Below, in pieces: positions 52,868 through 62,154 of a stretch of 64,000 nucleotides of DNA (positions within the stretch are counted from its first letter, which is position 1; each line of letters begins with the position of its first letter). Position numbers and translations under genes: made by a program. The notes under the pieces are model-generated. The model was not told the DNA's origin. It searched no databases and saw only the letters and a program-made list of their open reading frames with translations. The stretch is from the NCBI GenBank assembly GCA_900466945.1, contig UBNV01000021.1, positions 62,001-126,000 of the forward strand. The letters are read 5' to 3'. Source of the DNA: Hyphomicrobiales bacterium (GTDB taxonomy: Bacteria; Pseudomonadota; Alphaproteobacteria; Rhizobiales; Rhizobiaceae).

Positions 52868-52973
52868 ACTGTGCGGTTTCCGTTGAGCGAGCCCGGCAAA
52901 GTGTAAAGATTCGGGAAACGGAAAATCAATATTTGCCCCGTAGCCTCTCATCATCTTTGGGGATGAGCAGGCT

Positions 52974-53615
52974 ATGACGAGCCAGGACACTGATCGACAT
53001 TATCGGGCTGAGAACGGCCGGCGGCCACGATTCCGCCTGTGGCGGAAGCTCGCACGGTCGAAGGACGGGGCCGCAGCCATTGAGTTTGCGATCCTCGCAG
53101 TCCCTTACTTCATTATCATCTTCGCGATCATCGAGACCTTCGTCGCTTTTGCCGCAGAGCAGTTGGTGACCAACGCAGTCAACACCCTTGGACGACAGTT
53201 GCGGACGGGCCAGATCACTTACCAGCTGAACCGGCCCACCACCGACATGGATATCGGGAAATTCCGCAAGGCCTTCTGTGATGAAGTGAGCATCATGATC
53301 CAGTGCTCGGAAGCGGAAATCTCAACACCAAGCAAGCTCTATATCGATGCCAGAACCTTCGCGAGCTTCGGCGCCATACCGAAGAGCATCCCACGAGTTT
53401 CGACCGCCAACTTCTCGGATATCGATCCGACCAGCTTCAAGTTCACGCCCGGCGGCCCCTCGACGATCAACATGCTGCGCGCCTACTATCGCTGGCAGGT
53501 CATCACGGATCTGGTGCGTCCTTACATCACGACAATCCGGCCATCGGATGGTTCGCTACCGTCCGATTTCCTCATCGTGGCGACCACTGCGTTTCAGAAC
53601 GAGAACTACCCATGA
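52974..53615 (+). CDS. TadE-like minor pilin/pseudopilin 1
   Basis: 213 residues. A basic cytoplasmic lead (RPRFRLWRKLARSKDG) is followed by the prepilin-like helix AAAIEFAILAVPYFIIIFAI with the Glu at +5-like position (about residues 35-37), matching the TadE domain. The rest is a soluble periplasmic part with one Cys pair (AFCDEV, MIQCSE). TadE-like proteins are processed by CpaA and prime or cap pilus assembly. It overlaps the next gene by 4 bases. Confidence 0.87.
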   Translation: MTSQDTDRHYRAENGRRPRFRLWRKLARSKDGAAAIEFAILAVPYFIIIFAIIETFVAFAAEQLVTNAVNTLGRQLRTGQITYQLNRPTTDMDIGKFRKAFCDEVSIMIQCSEAEISTPSKLYIDARTFASFGAIPKSIPRVSTANFSDIDPTSFKFTPGGPSTINMLRAYYRWQVITDLVRPYITTIRPSDGSLPSDFLIVATTAFQNENYP

Positions 53616-54223
53616 CCGCAAGAGGCAGAGACATATCCCTGTTCGCCCGTCTTCGGTTCGGGGGAGCCGTCGTCTCGGACACGCTGCGCCGCCTCGTCCG
53701 TGACCGGCAGGGCGTCGGCGGTGTTGAGTTCGCCATCATCGCGCCCATGCTCATCGTTCTCTATCTGATGGCCTTCGAGCTCACCATGGGCCTCAGCGTC
53801 GCCAAGAAGACCTCGCTGGCGAGCAGCACCGTGGCCGATCTCGTCGCACGCCAGGAAAAGGTCAACAAGGCCTTCCTGACGACGATGTCCGATGTGACGG
53901 GGGCGATCTTCGTGCCCTATCCCTCCAACAATCTGGTGATCAAGGTCAGCGCAATCAAAATCGATGCGGCCAAGGCTGCAAAGGTGGCCTGGTCGTGGTC
54001 GACGACCGGCGTCGCGCCCTATGCGGTCGGAACCAATGCACCGGTGCCATCAGACATGCTAGTGGAAAACACCTTCCTCATCCGCAGCGAACTTAGCGTC
54101 TCGCACGAATTGATGATGTATCTGCCGGGCCTTTCCGGCACCGAGACCAAGAGCCTGACGATCGCCCGCGAGTTCTTTTTCCGTCAGCGTCTGGGTACGG
54201 AAGTGACCTGCACCGACTGCTGA
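53612..54223 (+). CDS. TadE-like minor pilin/pseudopilin 2
   Basis: 203 residues from the ATG at 53612, which overlaps the previous stop (ATGA). The basic lead RLVRDRQGVGGVEFAIIAPM contains the prepilin-like Glu, followed by a hydrophobic helix (LIVLYLMAFELTMGLSVA). The periplasmic part ends in CTDC. It has no von Willebrand A domain, so it is not a full TadG. The next gene is deoB, so the plus-strand pilus genes end here. Confidence 0.86.
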   Translation: MTARGRDISLFARLRFGGAVVSDTLRRLVRDRQGVGGVEFAIIAPMLIVLYLMAFELTMGLSVAKKTSLASSTVADLVARQEKVNKAFLTTMSDVTGAIFVPYPSNNLVIKVSAIKIDAAKAAKVAWSWSTTGVAPYAVGTNAPVPSDMLVENTFLIRSELSVSHELMMYLPGLSGTETKSLTIAREFFFRQRLGTEVTCTDC

Positions 54224-54312
54224 CCGGGACGTTTGCCAAGGTCCGGATCAAGCGCTAAGGATGCTGGCGAAGGCCGGCAGAACAACAAACCAGACCCGGC
54301 CGTGGGTTTCAC

Positions 54313-55533
54313 ATGGCACGCGCTTTCATTTTCGTTCTGGATTCCTTCGGTATTGGCGGCGCCCCTGATGCGCGCGCCTATGGCGACGATGGCTCCGATA
54401 CACTTGGCCACATCGCCGAATTCTGTGCCGCCGGCGCCGGTGATCGCAAGGGCCTCCGCCAGGGGCCGCTTGCCCTTCCTAACATGTCTGCCCTCGGCCT
54501 TCTGGCCGCAGCCAAACTCGCGACCGGCAAGTCGCCGGATGCCATGCCGATCCCGGAGCGCGTTTTCGGCCTCCACGGCGCCGCGAGCGAAATCTCGAAG
54601 GGCAAGGACACGCCCTCCGGTCACTGGGAAATCGCCGGCACCCCTGTCATGTTCGATTGGGGCTACTTCCCCGAGGGAGACGAGGCCTTTCCGGCCGATC
54701 TCCTCGAGGCGATCTGCCGCGAAGCGAATCTGCCCGGCATCCTCGGCAATTGCCATGCTTCCGGTACCGAAGTCATCGCCCGTTTCGGCGAGGAACACAT
54801 CCGGACCGGCAAGCCGATCTGCTACACTTCTACCGACTCCGTCTTCCAGATCGCCGCGCATGAAACCCATTTCGGTCTCGACCGCCTGCTGGAGCTCTGC
54901 CAGATCGTGCGCAAACTGCTGGATCCTCTCAATATCGGCCGCGTCATCGCCCGCCCCTTTGTCGGCGAAACCATCCAAACTTTCGAACGCACCGGCAATC
55001 GCCGCGACTATTCCGTCCTGCCACCCGAACCGACCCTGCTCGACCGCCTCGTCGAAGCTGGCCGCAAGGTCCATGCCGTCGGCAAGATCGGCGATATCTT
55101 CGCCCATCAGGGGATTACCCGAGTGATCAAGGCAAACGGCAATATGGCGCTCATGGATGCGACGTTGAAGGTCATGGACGAGGCGGAAGACGGCGATCTC
55201 GTCTTCACCAATTTCGTCGATTTCGACATGCTTTTCGGCCACCGTCGCGATGTACCGGGTTATGCCGCGGCGCTTGAAGCCTTCGATCGCCGGCTGCCGG
55301 AGGTCCATCGCAAGTTGAAGCCCGGCGACATGGTTCTGATGACGGCCGACCACGGCTGTGACCCGACCTGGCGCGGCACCGACCACACCCGCGAGCGGGT
55401 GCCGATCATGTGTTTTGGCCCCGGCGTTCGCTCGCGCAATATCGGGGTCCGCAACACCTATGCCGATATCGGCGAAACCATCGCGGCGCATCTGGGCATA
55501 GCCCCCGGCCGCCACGGACGGAGCTTCCTGTGA
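54313..55533 (+). CDS. deoB: Phosphopentomutase
   Basis: Converts (deoxy)ribose 1-phosphate to the 5-phosphate in nucleoside catabolism. 406 residues of the alkaline-phosphatase superfamily: metal-site parts are [16 protein letters not shown] (about 5-20), SGHWEIAG with the phospho-Thr region (TPSGHWE, about 99-105), [14 protein letters not shown] (about 300-313) and [18 protein letters not shown] (about 341-358). It starts the rightward run deoB-add-upp and overlaps add by 4 bases. DeoA and PunA on the opposite strand supply its substrates. Confidence 0.95.
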   Translation: MARAFIFVLDSFGIGGAPDARAYGDDGSDTLGHIAEFCAAGAGDRKGLRQGPLALPNMSALGLLAAAKLATGKSPDAMPIPERVFGLHGAASEISKGKDTPSGHWEIAGTPVMFDWGYFPEGDEAFPADLLEAICREANLPGILGNCHASGTEVIARFGEEHIRTGKPICYTSTDSVFQIAAHETHFGLDRLLELCQIVRKLLDPLNIGRVIARPFVGETIQTFERTGNRRDYSVLPPEPTLLDRLVEAGRKVHAVGKIGDIFAHQGITRVIKANGNMALMDATLKVMDEAEDGDLVFTNFVDFDMLFGHRRDVPGYAAALEAFDRRLPEVHRKLKPGDMVLMTADHGCDPTWRGTDHTRERVPIMCFGPGVRSRNIGVRNTYADIGETIAAHLGIAPGRHGRSFL

Positions 55534-56498
55534 CGAAAAGATTGAAGAAGGCCGAACTGCACTGTCACATCGAGGGTGCGGCACCGCCGGCGCTGGCGCT
55601 GGCCCAGGCCGAAAAATACGGCGTCGATCCCGCGACCTTCATGCGCGACGGAACCTATGCCTGGACGGACTTCGCCGAGTTCATCAAGGCCTATGATCGT
55701 GTGGCCGCGCTCTTCCGCTCGGAAGAAGACTATGCCCTCCTGACCGAGACCTACCTGCGGGAACTCGCCGCCGTCGACACGATCTACAGCGAGATCATCG
55801 TTTCCCCCGATCATGGCGATCGCATCGGCCTGGGCGCCGACACCTATCTCTCCGGCATCACCGCGGGCGTCGAAGCCGCCCGCGCGGCCACCGGCATCGA
55901 GGCCCGTATCATCGTCACCGGCGAACGCCATTTCGGCCCTGAAAGCGTCATCGCGGCCGCCCAATATGCCGCCCGCAGCGACAACCCGCTCGTCACCGGC
56001 TTCAACATGGCCGGCGAGGAGCGCATGGGCCGTGTGGCGGACTACGCCCGCGCCTTCGACATTGCCCGCGAAGCCGGCCTCGGCCTCACCATCCATGCCG
56101 GCGAAGTCTGCGGCGCCTTCAGCGTCACCGATGCGCTCGACATCGTCAAACCAGCACGCATCGGCCACGGCGTCCGTGCCATCGAGGATCCCGAGCTCGT
56201 CCGCCGCCTTGTCGATTTGGGCACCGTGCTCGAAGTCTGCCCGGGCTCCAACATCGCGCTCAAGGTCTTTCCGGATTTCAAGAGCCACCCGCTGCGCCAG
56301 TTTCACGAAGCGGGCGTCAAGATCTGCATCAATTCCGACGATCCACCCTTCTTCGGAACGTCGCTTGCTCAGGAATATGATTGGGCGTCGAATGAGTTCG
56401 GCTTTACCGATGCGGAGATTGACGGCATGACGAAGACCGCGATCGAGGCAGCCTTCGTCGACGAAGAGACCCGCGCAAGGCTTCTCGCCCAGCTCTGA
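55530..56498 (+). CDS. add: Adenosine deaminase family protein
   Basis: 322 residues, GTG start within the deoB stop (GTGA). Zinc and catalytic residues are seen in [12 protein letters not shown] (His-x-His, about 8-19), TIHAGEVCG (His and catalytic Glu, about 189-197), IGHGVRA, and [12 protein letters not shown] (Asp pair, about 271-282). Deaminates adenosine or deoxyadenosine to inosine. The first motif reads HIEG rather than the HLDG of classical enzymes, a feature shared with adenine-deaminase-type members, so the purine substrate should be tested. The context with deoB and upp supports salvage. Confidence 0.88.
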   Translation: MTKRLKKAELHCHIEGAAPPALALAQAEKYGVDPATFMRDGTYAWTDFAEFIKAYDRVAALFRSEEDYALLTETYLRELAAVDTIYSEIIVSPDHGDRIGLGADTYLSGITAGVEAARAATGIEARIIVTGERHFGPESVIAAAQYAARSDNPLVTGFNMAGEERMGRVADYARAFDIAREAGLGLTIHAGEVCGAFSVTDALDIVKPARIGHGVRAIEDPELVRRLVDLGTVLEVCPGSNIALKVFPDFKSHPLRQFHEAGVKICINSDDPPFFGTSLAQEYDWASNEFGFTDAEIDGMTKTAIEAAFVDEETRARLLAQL

Positions 56499-56605
56499 TG
56501 CTGCGCCCTGTTGAAGACGTGGCAAAATCCGGCATCGCTCTTGCGGGCATCCAAGAGAACGTGAAAATAGAAACACCGCAGAAAACAAGAAAAGAAGGCT
56601 CGACC

Positions 56606-57235
56606 ATGGACGGCGTAACAGTCATCGCTCACCCCCTCGTGCAGCACAAGCTGACGATCATGCGCCGGAAGGAAACGTCGACCTCCAGCTTCCGTCGCCT
56701 GTTGCGGGAAATCTCGACGCTCCTCTGCTACGAGGTCACCCGCGATCTCGAGCTCACCATGGAGACGATCGAGACGCCGCTGACCGAGATGCAGTCGCCG
56801 ATCCTTGAGGGCAAGAAGCTGGTCTTCGCCTCGATCCTGCGCGCCGGCAATGGCCTGCTCGAAGGCATGCTGGAACTGGTACCGGCCGCCCGTGTGGCCC
56901 ATGTCGGCGTTTACCGCGACCATGAGACATTGCAGGCCGTCGAATACTATTTCAAGGCGCCGGACGCCCTGTCGGAACGTCTGATCATTGTCGTCGATCC
57001 CATGCTCGCCACCGGCAATTCCTCGATCGCTGCCATCGAAAAGCTGAAAGAGCGCGGCGCGAAGAACATTCGTTTCCTCTGCCTGCTGGCCGCACCAGAA
57101 GGCATCAAGAACTTTCACGCTGCCCATCCCGACGTGCCGATCTTCACCGCGTCGATCGACAGCCACTTGAACGAGAAGGGCTACATTATGCCCGGCCTCG
57201 GCGATGCCGGCGACCGCATGTACGGAACGAAGTGA
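56606..57235 (+). CDS. upp: Uracil phosphoribosyltransferase
   Basis: Makes UMP from uracil and PRPP. 209 residues, the usual length. Seen are [20 protein letters not shown] at the N-terminus, [13 protein letters not shown] (about 76-88), the PRPP loop [10 protein letters not shown] (about 130-139) and the C-terminal uracil site [17 protein letters not shown]. The ATG at 56606 is the family start; an open frame reaches back to 56498. It follows add after 107 bases. Confidence 0.96.
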   Translation: MDGVTVIAHPLVQHKLTIMRRKETSTSSFRRLLREISTLLCYEVTRDLELTMETIETPLTEMQSPILEGKKLVFASILRAGNGLLEGMLELVPAARVAHVGVYRDHETLQAVEYYFKAPDALSERLIIVVDPMLATGNSSIAAIEKLKERGAKNIRFLCLLAAPEGIKNFHAAHPDVPIFTASIDSHLNEKGYIMPGLGDAGDRMYGTK

Positions 57236-57265
57236 TTTTTTAACCAGCTTGCAAGGTTTGGCGGC

Positions 57266-57290
57266 CCGAAACTCCGGTTTCGGACCGTTT
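57266..57290 (+). terminator. Possible terminator after upp
   Basis: CCGAAAC (57266-57272), loop TCCG, GTTTCGG (57277-57283), then ACCGTTTT. The stem is perfect but the T-run begins three bases later, so termination may be partial and let the next gene be read. Confidence 0.45.
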
Positions 57291-57359
57291 TGCGTGTTGC
57301 CTTGTGCAATTTCTGGATTGTGGCTGTTACGATTGCGGCATCACTCACGGGGATTGCGG

Positions 57360-57878
57360 ATGTTCGCTCGCACGCTGTTCACAGTCATGATGCTCGCCCT
57401 GTCCGCCAGCCAGTGGCCGGCAATCGCGGAAAAGGTCCAGGCCATGCTGGCCGAACGCGAGGCGCGCGCACCCGAAGAGGTTGCGGCCAAGCCCTCGGCG
57501 GCACATGCCGGTCAAACGGTCCTCACCATGGGGCCGAGCGGTCACTATACGGGCACGTTCAAGATGAATGGCAAGCCCGTTGACGCCCTGGTTGACACGG
57601 GCGCCTCGTTTGTCGCGATCAACGTCTCAACCGCCCGGCGCCTCGGTTTCAGCCCGGCTACGCTCGATTTTCGCCATGAGGCGCGCACCGCCAATGGCTC
57701 GATCAAGGCCGCCCATGTCGTGCTCGACCGCGTCGAGATCGGCAGCATCCGCGTGAGGGAAGTCGATGCTTTCGTGCTGAGCGACGAGGCGCTCTCGTCG
57801 ACACTCGTAGGCATGAGCTTCATGAGCAAGCTCAAGTCCTACACTGCCGAGAAGCGTATCCTGCGGATGGTCCAGTAA
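57360..57878 (+). CDS. Retropepsin-like clan AA aspartic protease (TIGR02281 type)
   Basis: 172 residues: an N-terminal membrane helix or signal (LFTVMMLALSASQWPAIA), a variable stretch, then one aspartic-protease domain with catalytic VDALVDTGASFVAI (about 76-89) and the second conserved part LSSTLVGMSFMSKLKSY (about 143-159). Such single-domain enzymes act as homodimers, probably facing the periplasm; the substrate is unknown. The ATG at 57360 lies after CACGGGGA. It ends 12 bases from the convergent deoA stop and has no obvious link to nucleoside salvage. Confidence 0.85.
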   Translation: MFARTLFTVMMLALSASQWPAIAEKVQAMLAEREARAPEEVAAKPSAAHAGQTVLTMGPSGHYTGTFKMNGKPVDALVDTGASFVAINVSTARRLGFSPATLDFRHEARTANGSIKAAHVVLDRVEIGSIRVREVDAFVLSDEALSSTLVGMSFMSKLKSYTAEKRILRMVQ

Positions 57879-57890
57879 AGTTTCTGGCCT

Positions 57891-59207
57891 TCACTTTGCG
57901 CTGATGCGCAGCCCGATGACCGGCGTCGCAGCCTGCTTCGTTTCCGAAATCCGGTAGCACTCCGTCACCGTCTTCGCGGCTTGAGCGGCGGCAGCCTCGT
58001 CATTCGCCTGCACGAAGGCGATTGGTTCGCCCTTTACAACCCTCGTTCCCAGCGGCTTGAAGCCGGAGAGTCCCACGCCGTGGTCGATCGTGTCGCTTGG
58101 GCGCTGGCGGCCACCACCGAGCGCCACGACGGCAAGCCCGAGACCCCGCGTGTCGCAAGTGCTCAGATAACCGTCTCGCTCGGCAAGAACGGCCACTTCG
58201 ACCTTGGCGCGCGGCAGATAGCCTTCCGCCTTCTCCATAAAATCCTTCGGTCCACCAAGCTCGCTGACCATCTGCCCGAAAATCTCTGCCGCCTTGCCGG
58301 AGGCGAGGACATCGCTGCAACGGGCGAGTGCCACCGCCTGGTCGGTCTCGACACCGGCATTGACCAGCATCTCGGCACCGAGCGCCAGCGTCACCTCTTC
58401 GAGCCGCGTACCGCCCTTCTGGCCTTTCAGGAAGTCGACCGCGTTCTGGACTTCGATCGCATTGCCGGCACAATCGGCCAATGGTTCGTTCATGTCTGTC
58501 AGCAGCGCCGTGGTCTTCACGCCCGCGCCGTTGGCCACGCGAACCAGCGAGCGCGCCAGTGCTTCGGCGTCCTCTGTCTTCGCCATGAAGGCGCCATTCC
58601 CGACCTTGACGTCGAGTACCAGGCTTTCTAGCCCCGCCGCGAGCTTTTTTGACAGGATGGAGGCCGTGATCAGCGGAATGGATTCGACCGTCGCCGTCAC
58701 GTCGCGGATCGCATAAAGCCGCTTGTCGGCCGGGGCCAGATCGCCCGTCTGTCCGATGATCGCGCAGCCGGCGCGGTCCACCGTCCGGCGGAAGGTGACA
58801 TTGTCGGGCATCACGTCGTAACCGGGGATCGCCTGCAGCTTGTCGAGCGTGCCACCGGTATGGCCAAGCCCGCGCCCTGATATCATCGGGACCGCAAGCC
58901 CGCAGGCCGCCACGATCGGCGCCAGCATCAGGGAGACATTGTCGCCCACGCCGCCGGTCGAATGTTTGTCGGCCACCGGCTTGCCGACACCGGCCCAGGA
59001 CAGCACGTCGCCGGAATCGCGCATCGCAAGCGTCAGTGCCACGATTTCATCAGGCGTCATGCCGCGAAAATAGACGGCCATGGCAAAGGCAGCCACCTGG
59101 CCTTCGGAAATCGTTTCCCGGGAAAGCCCCTCGACGAAAGCGGTGATTTCCTCTCGGCTGAGAGAGCCTCCATCACGCTTGCGGCGAATGATTTCCTGCG
59201 GAAGCAT
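57891..59207 (-). CDS. deoA: Thymidine phosphorylase
   Basis: Phosphorolysis of thymidine or deoxyuridine to base and deoxyribose 1-phosphate. 438 residues. Signature parts are [20 protein letters not shown] (about 80-99), the family hallmark [20 protein letters not shown] (about 110-129) and KVGNGAFM (about 198-205). Last gene of the leftward operon; it starts 4 bases after the deoC stop. It feeds DeoB and DeoC. Confidence 0.96.
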   Translation of the reverse strand: MLPQEIIRRKRDGGSLSREEITAFVEGLSRETISEGQVAAFAMAVYFRGMTPDEIVALTLAMRDSGDVLSWAGVGKPVADKHSTGGVGDNVSLMLAPIVAACGLAVPMISGRGLGHTGGTLDKLQAIPGYDVMPDNVTFRRTVDRAGCAIIGQTGDLAPADKRLYAIRDVTATVESIPLITASILSKKLAAGLESLVLDVKVGNGAFMAKTEDAEALARSLVRVANGAGVKTTALLTDMNEPLADCAGNAIEVQNAVDFLKGQKGGTRLEEVTLALGAEMLVNAGVETDQAVALARCSDVLASGKAAEIFGQMVSELGGPKDFMEKAEGYLPRAKVEVAVLAERDGYLSTCDTRGLGLAVVALGGGRQRPSDTIDHGVGLSGFKPLGTRVVKGEPIAFVQANDEAAAAQAAKTVTECYRISETKQAATPVIGLRISAK

Positions 59208-59211
59208 GAGG

Positions 59212-59988
59212 TCAGTATCCCGTTGCAGCGGCGGTCGACCGTTCGCCGGAAAGCACTGCGGTGATGTCGTCTAGCAGTCCGGACGCTCCAAAGCGGAAGG
59301 TCGACGGCATCACCCAGTCCTCACCCATGATCGTGTCAGCCAGTTTCAGGTAATGCGCTGCGTCCGTCACGGTGGAGATGCCACCGGCCGGCTTGAAGCC
59401 AACTTTCTTGCGGCTGTCGCGGATCGCCTGCAGCATGATGTCGGCCGCTTCGAGCGTGGCATTGACGCCGACCTTGCCGGTCGAGGTCTTGATGAAGTCG
59501 GCGCCGGCGGCAATAGAGAGGTCGGAAGCGCGGCGGATGTGCGAGGTCTCCTTGAGTTCACCCGTCTCCAGGATCGTCTTCAGGATCGCCGGACCACAGG
59601 CGCCCTTCACGGCTGTAACCATATCCGTAACGGCCTTCTCGTCCCCCTTGGCAAGCTTGCGATAGGGAATGACGAGATCGATGTCATCGGCGCCGTCTGC
59701 CACGGCATCGCGCGTCTCAGCCAGTACGTCCTCGACATTCATCTCGCCGGAGGGGAAGTTCACGACGGTCGCGATGCGGATAGGGCTGTTGGGGCCAAGC
59801 AGGGTTCGTGCCTGCATGACGAAACGCGGCCAGATGCAGATCGCAGCCGTTGGGCCGAAGGCGCTCTGGGCGCGCCCGCACAGCGTCACGATCTGGTCGG
59901 GCGTGCAGTCGTCCTTCAGGTTGGTAAGGTCGAGCAGCGCAAGCGCCCGCGATGCGACAGCGCGTAGTTGTTGATTATCCAATGTCAT
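59212..59988 (-). CDS. deoC: Deoxyribose-phosphate aldolase
   Basis: Splits deoxyribose 5-phosphate to glyceraldehyde 3-phosphate and acetaldehyde. 258 residues of the longer E. coli-like form. The Schiff-base Lys is in [10 protein letters not shown] (about 159-168), with [20 protein letters not shown] and the proton-relay Lys in [10 protein letters not shown] (about 195-204). It overlaps punA by 14 bases. Confidence 0.95.
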   Translation of the reverse strand: MTLDNQQLRAVASRALALLDLTNLKDDCTPDQIVTLCGRAQSAFGPTAAICIWPRFVMQARTLLGPNSPIRIATVVNFPSGEMNVEDVLAETRDAVADGADDIDLVIPYRKLAKGDEKAVTDMVTAVKGACGPAILKTILETGELKETSHIRRASDLSIAAGADFIKTSTGKVGVNATLEAADIMLQAIRDSRKKVGFKPAGGISTVTDAAHYLKLADTIMGEDWVMPSTFRFGASGLLDDITAVLSGERSTAAATGY

Positions 59989-60781
59989 TTCCTCCGCCGA
60001 TCATCCTCTTCAGGATGGTGGCCAGACGTTTGCCGCCGATCGGCGCCATGTCCTTGGTTTCTTCGTGGCTCAGTTCGCCACCGGTCATGCCTGCTCCATA
60101 ATTGGTGATCACGGACGCGGCTGCAACCCTCATGCCATAGAAACGAGCGAGAATGACTTCCGGCACGGTCGACATACCCACTGCGTCTGCGCCCAGAACA
60201 CGCGCCATCCGGATCTCCGCCGGTGTCTCGAAGCTCGGGCCTGAGAACCACATATAGACGCCTTGTGACAGCGGCACGCCCTCGGCTTCCGCCGCAGCCC
60301 GCATCGCCGCCTGAAGCTCGGCATCATAAGCCGAGGTCATGCCGACGAAGCGTCCGTCGCTCGGTTCGCCGATCAGCGGGTTTTTGCCGGAAAAGTTGAT
60401 GTGATCGGTGATCTGCATGACGGAGCCCGGCGGCATGTCCTCGCGCAGAGACCCGGCCGCATTGGTCAGGATCAGCGTCGTCACGCCGAGCCCCATCAAG
60501 ACGTCGATCGGGATGCGCATTGCGGTCGGATCACCGTGTTCGTAGTAATGCACACGGCCGGCCAGCATGATGACGGGCGTTTGGCCGAGCATGCCGGCGA
60601 CGAGCTCACCCGCATGGCCGGAAACCGCACTCAAGGGAAAGCCCGGCAGTTCGGAATAGGGAACGCGCACGGCGTCCCGCACCTCGTTCACCAGCGACCC
60701 GAGACCGGATCCGAGCACGATGCCATAGCGCGGGACCAGGCCGTTCAGCCGCTCGACGAGAAGATCGACGGCGGGCTTCAT
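59975..60781 (-). CDS. Purine nucleoside phosphorylase (PNP/MTAP family)
   Basis: 268 residues of the trimeric PunA/XapA type rather than hexameric E. coli DeoD. Seen are GIVLGSGLGSLVNEV (about 19-33), the phosphate-site GRVHYYEHGDPTAMRIPIDV, LTNAAGSLREDMPPGSVM (about 108-125) and the base-site segment VYMWFSGPSFETPAEIRMAR then VGMSTVPEVILAR. Phosphorolyses inosine, guanosine or their deoxy forms. The ATG at 60781 overlaps the cdd stop (ATGA). Confidence 0.92.
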   Translation of the reverse strand: MKPAVDLLVERLNGLVPRYGIVLGSGLGSLVNEVRDAVRVPYSELPGFPLSAVSGHAGELVAGMLGQTPVIMLAGRVHYYEHGDPTAMRIPIDVLMGLGVTTLILTNAAGSLREDMPPGSVMQITDHINFSGKNPLIGEPSDGRFVGMTSAYDAELQAAMRAAAEAEGVPLSQGVYMWFSGPSFETPAEIRMARVLGADAVGMSTVPEVILARFYGMRVAAASVITNYGAGMTGGELSHEETKDMAPIGGKRLATILKRMIGGGNDIG

Positions 60782-61170
60782 CCGAGAATGTCCGTCTTGA
60801 AGCTGAGCGGCAGAAGCTCGTCCATGGTCATGGTCTTTTGCACGCCCACCTCGTCGCAGAGATAGATCTTCGTATCGGCGGACGCGAATTCCGAGATCTT
60901 CTGTCGGCAGCCGCCGCAGGGCGGGCAAAGTGCCAGCTTCTCGGCGATGACGGCCATCTCGATGATCTTTTTACCCCCGCCCATGACCATGCAGCCGATC
61001 GCCGTCGGTTCGGCGCACCAACCCTGCGGGAAGGACAGGTTCTCGATATTGGCACCGGTATAGATGCGGCCGTCATCGGCACGGATTGCAGCCCCCACCG
61101 GGAACTTCGAATAGGGCGCATGCGCAAATTTCATTGCGTCACGCGCGGCTTCGAAAAGATCATGCGCCAT
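60778..61170 (-). CDS. cdd: Cytidine deaminase
   Basis: Deaminates cytidine and deoxycytidine. 130 residues, the short homotetrameric form. The substrate site is in HAPYSKFPVGAAI (about 17-29); the catalytic Glu and first zinc Cys are in WCAEPTAIG (about 51-59), and the other two zinc Cys in LCPPCGGCRQ (about 85-94). The ATG at 61170 has AAGGAG upstream and lies 2 bases after the permease stop. Confidence 0.95.
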   Translation of the reverse strand: MAHDLFEAARDAMKFAHAPYSKFPVGAAIRADDGRIYTGANIENLSFPQGWCAEPTAIGCMVMGGGKKIIEMAVIAEKLALCPPCGGCRQKISEFASADTKIYLCDEVGVQKTMTMDELLPLSFKTDILG

Positions 61171-61172
61171 GA

Positions 61173-62144
61173 TCAACGCTCCTTGGAATAGGCGACGCCA
61201 CCGGCCTTCGGCGGGTTGGCAGAGCCGATGAAGCCCGCAAGCAGAATGCAGGTGAGGATATAGGGCAGAGCCTGGAAGAGCTGAACCGGCACTTCGCCGA
61301 TCACGGGGATCTCCTTGCCCTGCATGAAATTCGCCAGCGCATCGAGGAAGCCGAAGAGAAGGCAGGCGAACATCACGGGCACCGGCTTCCACTTCGCGAA
61401 GATCAGGGCTGCAAGCGCAATGAAGCCCTTGCCGGCCGACATGTCCTTGATGAAGGCCGCCGACTGCGCGATCGCGAGATAGGTCCCGGCGATCCCGCAG
61501 AGCAGGCCGGCCATCAGCACGGCCCGGTAACGCAGGAAGGTCACCGAGATACCAGCCGTATCAACGGCACCCGGATTTTCACCGACGGCGCGCAGCCGCA
61601 GGCCGAAGCGCGTGCGATAGAGCACCCACCAGGAGATGGGCACAGCCAAGAAGGCGATATAGGTCAGGATATTGTTGCCCGAAATGACGTTCGAATAGAT
61701 CGGCCCGATGAAGGGTATCTCGCGCATCATGTCCGCACCCGGCAGGATGATCGGCGAAAACCTTCCTTCGCCCGACACCTGCGGCGTGCGTCCACCCTGG
61801 CCGAACCAGGCCTGACCGAGGACGACGGTGAGACCGGCGGCAACGAAGTTGAGGGCAACGCCCGAGATGATCTGGTTGCCGCGGTTCGTGATCGAGGCGA
61901 AGCCGTGGATCAGCGAGAAGACCAGAGAGACAGCAATACCGGAGAAGAGCCCCAGCCAGGCAGAACCGGTTAGATAGGCAACGCAGGCTGCCGCGAAGGC
62001 AGCCGCCAGTATCTTGCCTTCGAGCCCGATGTCGAAGACGCCGGCCCGTTCCGAATAGAGGCCGGCAAGGGCCGCCAGGATCAGCGGGATCGACAGACGG
62101 ATCGTCGAGCCGAGGATGCTGATGAGCATGTCGAATGATTCCAT
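61173..62144 (-). CDS. Nucleoside-type ABC transporter permease 2
   Basis: 323 residues, about 8-9 membrane helices, of the branched-chain permease family found in BMP/nucleoside uptake systems. LIHGFASITNRGNQIISGVA and RFGLRLRAVGENPGAVDTAG (the docking segment) are characteristic. GAGGA lies 8 bases before the ATG at 62144. It pairs with the permease 10 bases upstream; the operon partners cdd, punA, deoC and deoA point to nucleosides as substrate. Confidence 0.92.
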   Translation of the reverse strand: MESFDMLISILGSTIRLSIPLILAALAGLYSERAGVFDIGLEGKILAAAFAAACVAYLTGSAWLGLFSGIAVSLVFSLIHGFASITNRGNQIISGVALNFVAAGLTVVLGQAWFGQGGRTPQVSGEGRFSPIILPGADMMREIPFIGPIYSNVISGNNILTYIAFLAVPISWWVLYRTRFGLRLRAVGENPGAVDTAGISVTFLRYRAVLMAGLLCGIAGTYLAIAQSAAFIKDMSAGKGFIALAALIFAKWKPVPVMFACLLFGFLDALANFMQGKEIPVIGEVPVQLFQALPYILTCILLAGFIGSANPPKAGGVAYSKER

Positions 62145-62154
62145 GGTCGCGTCC

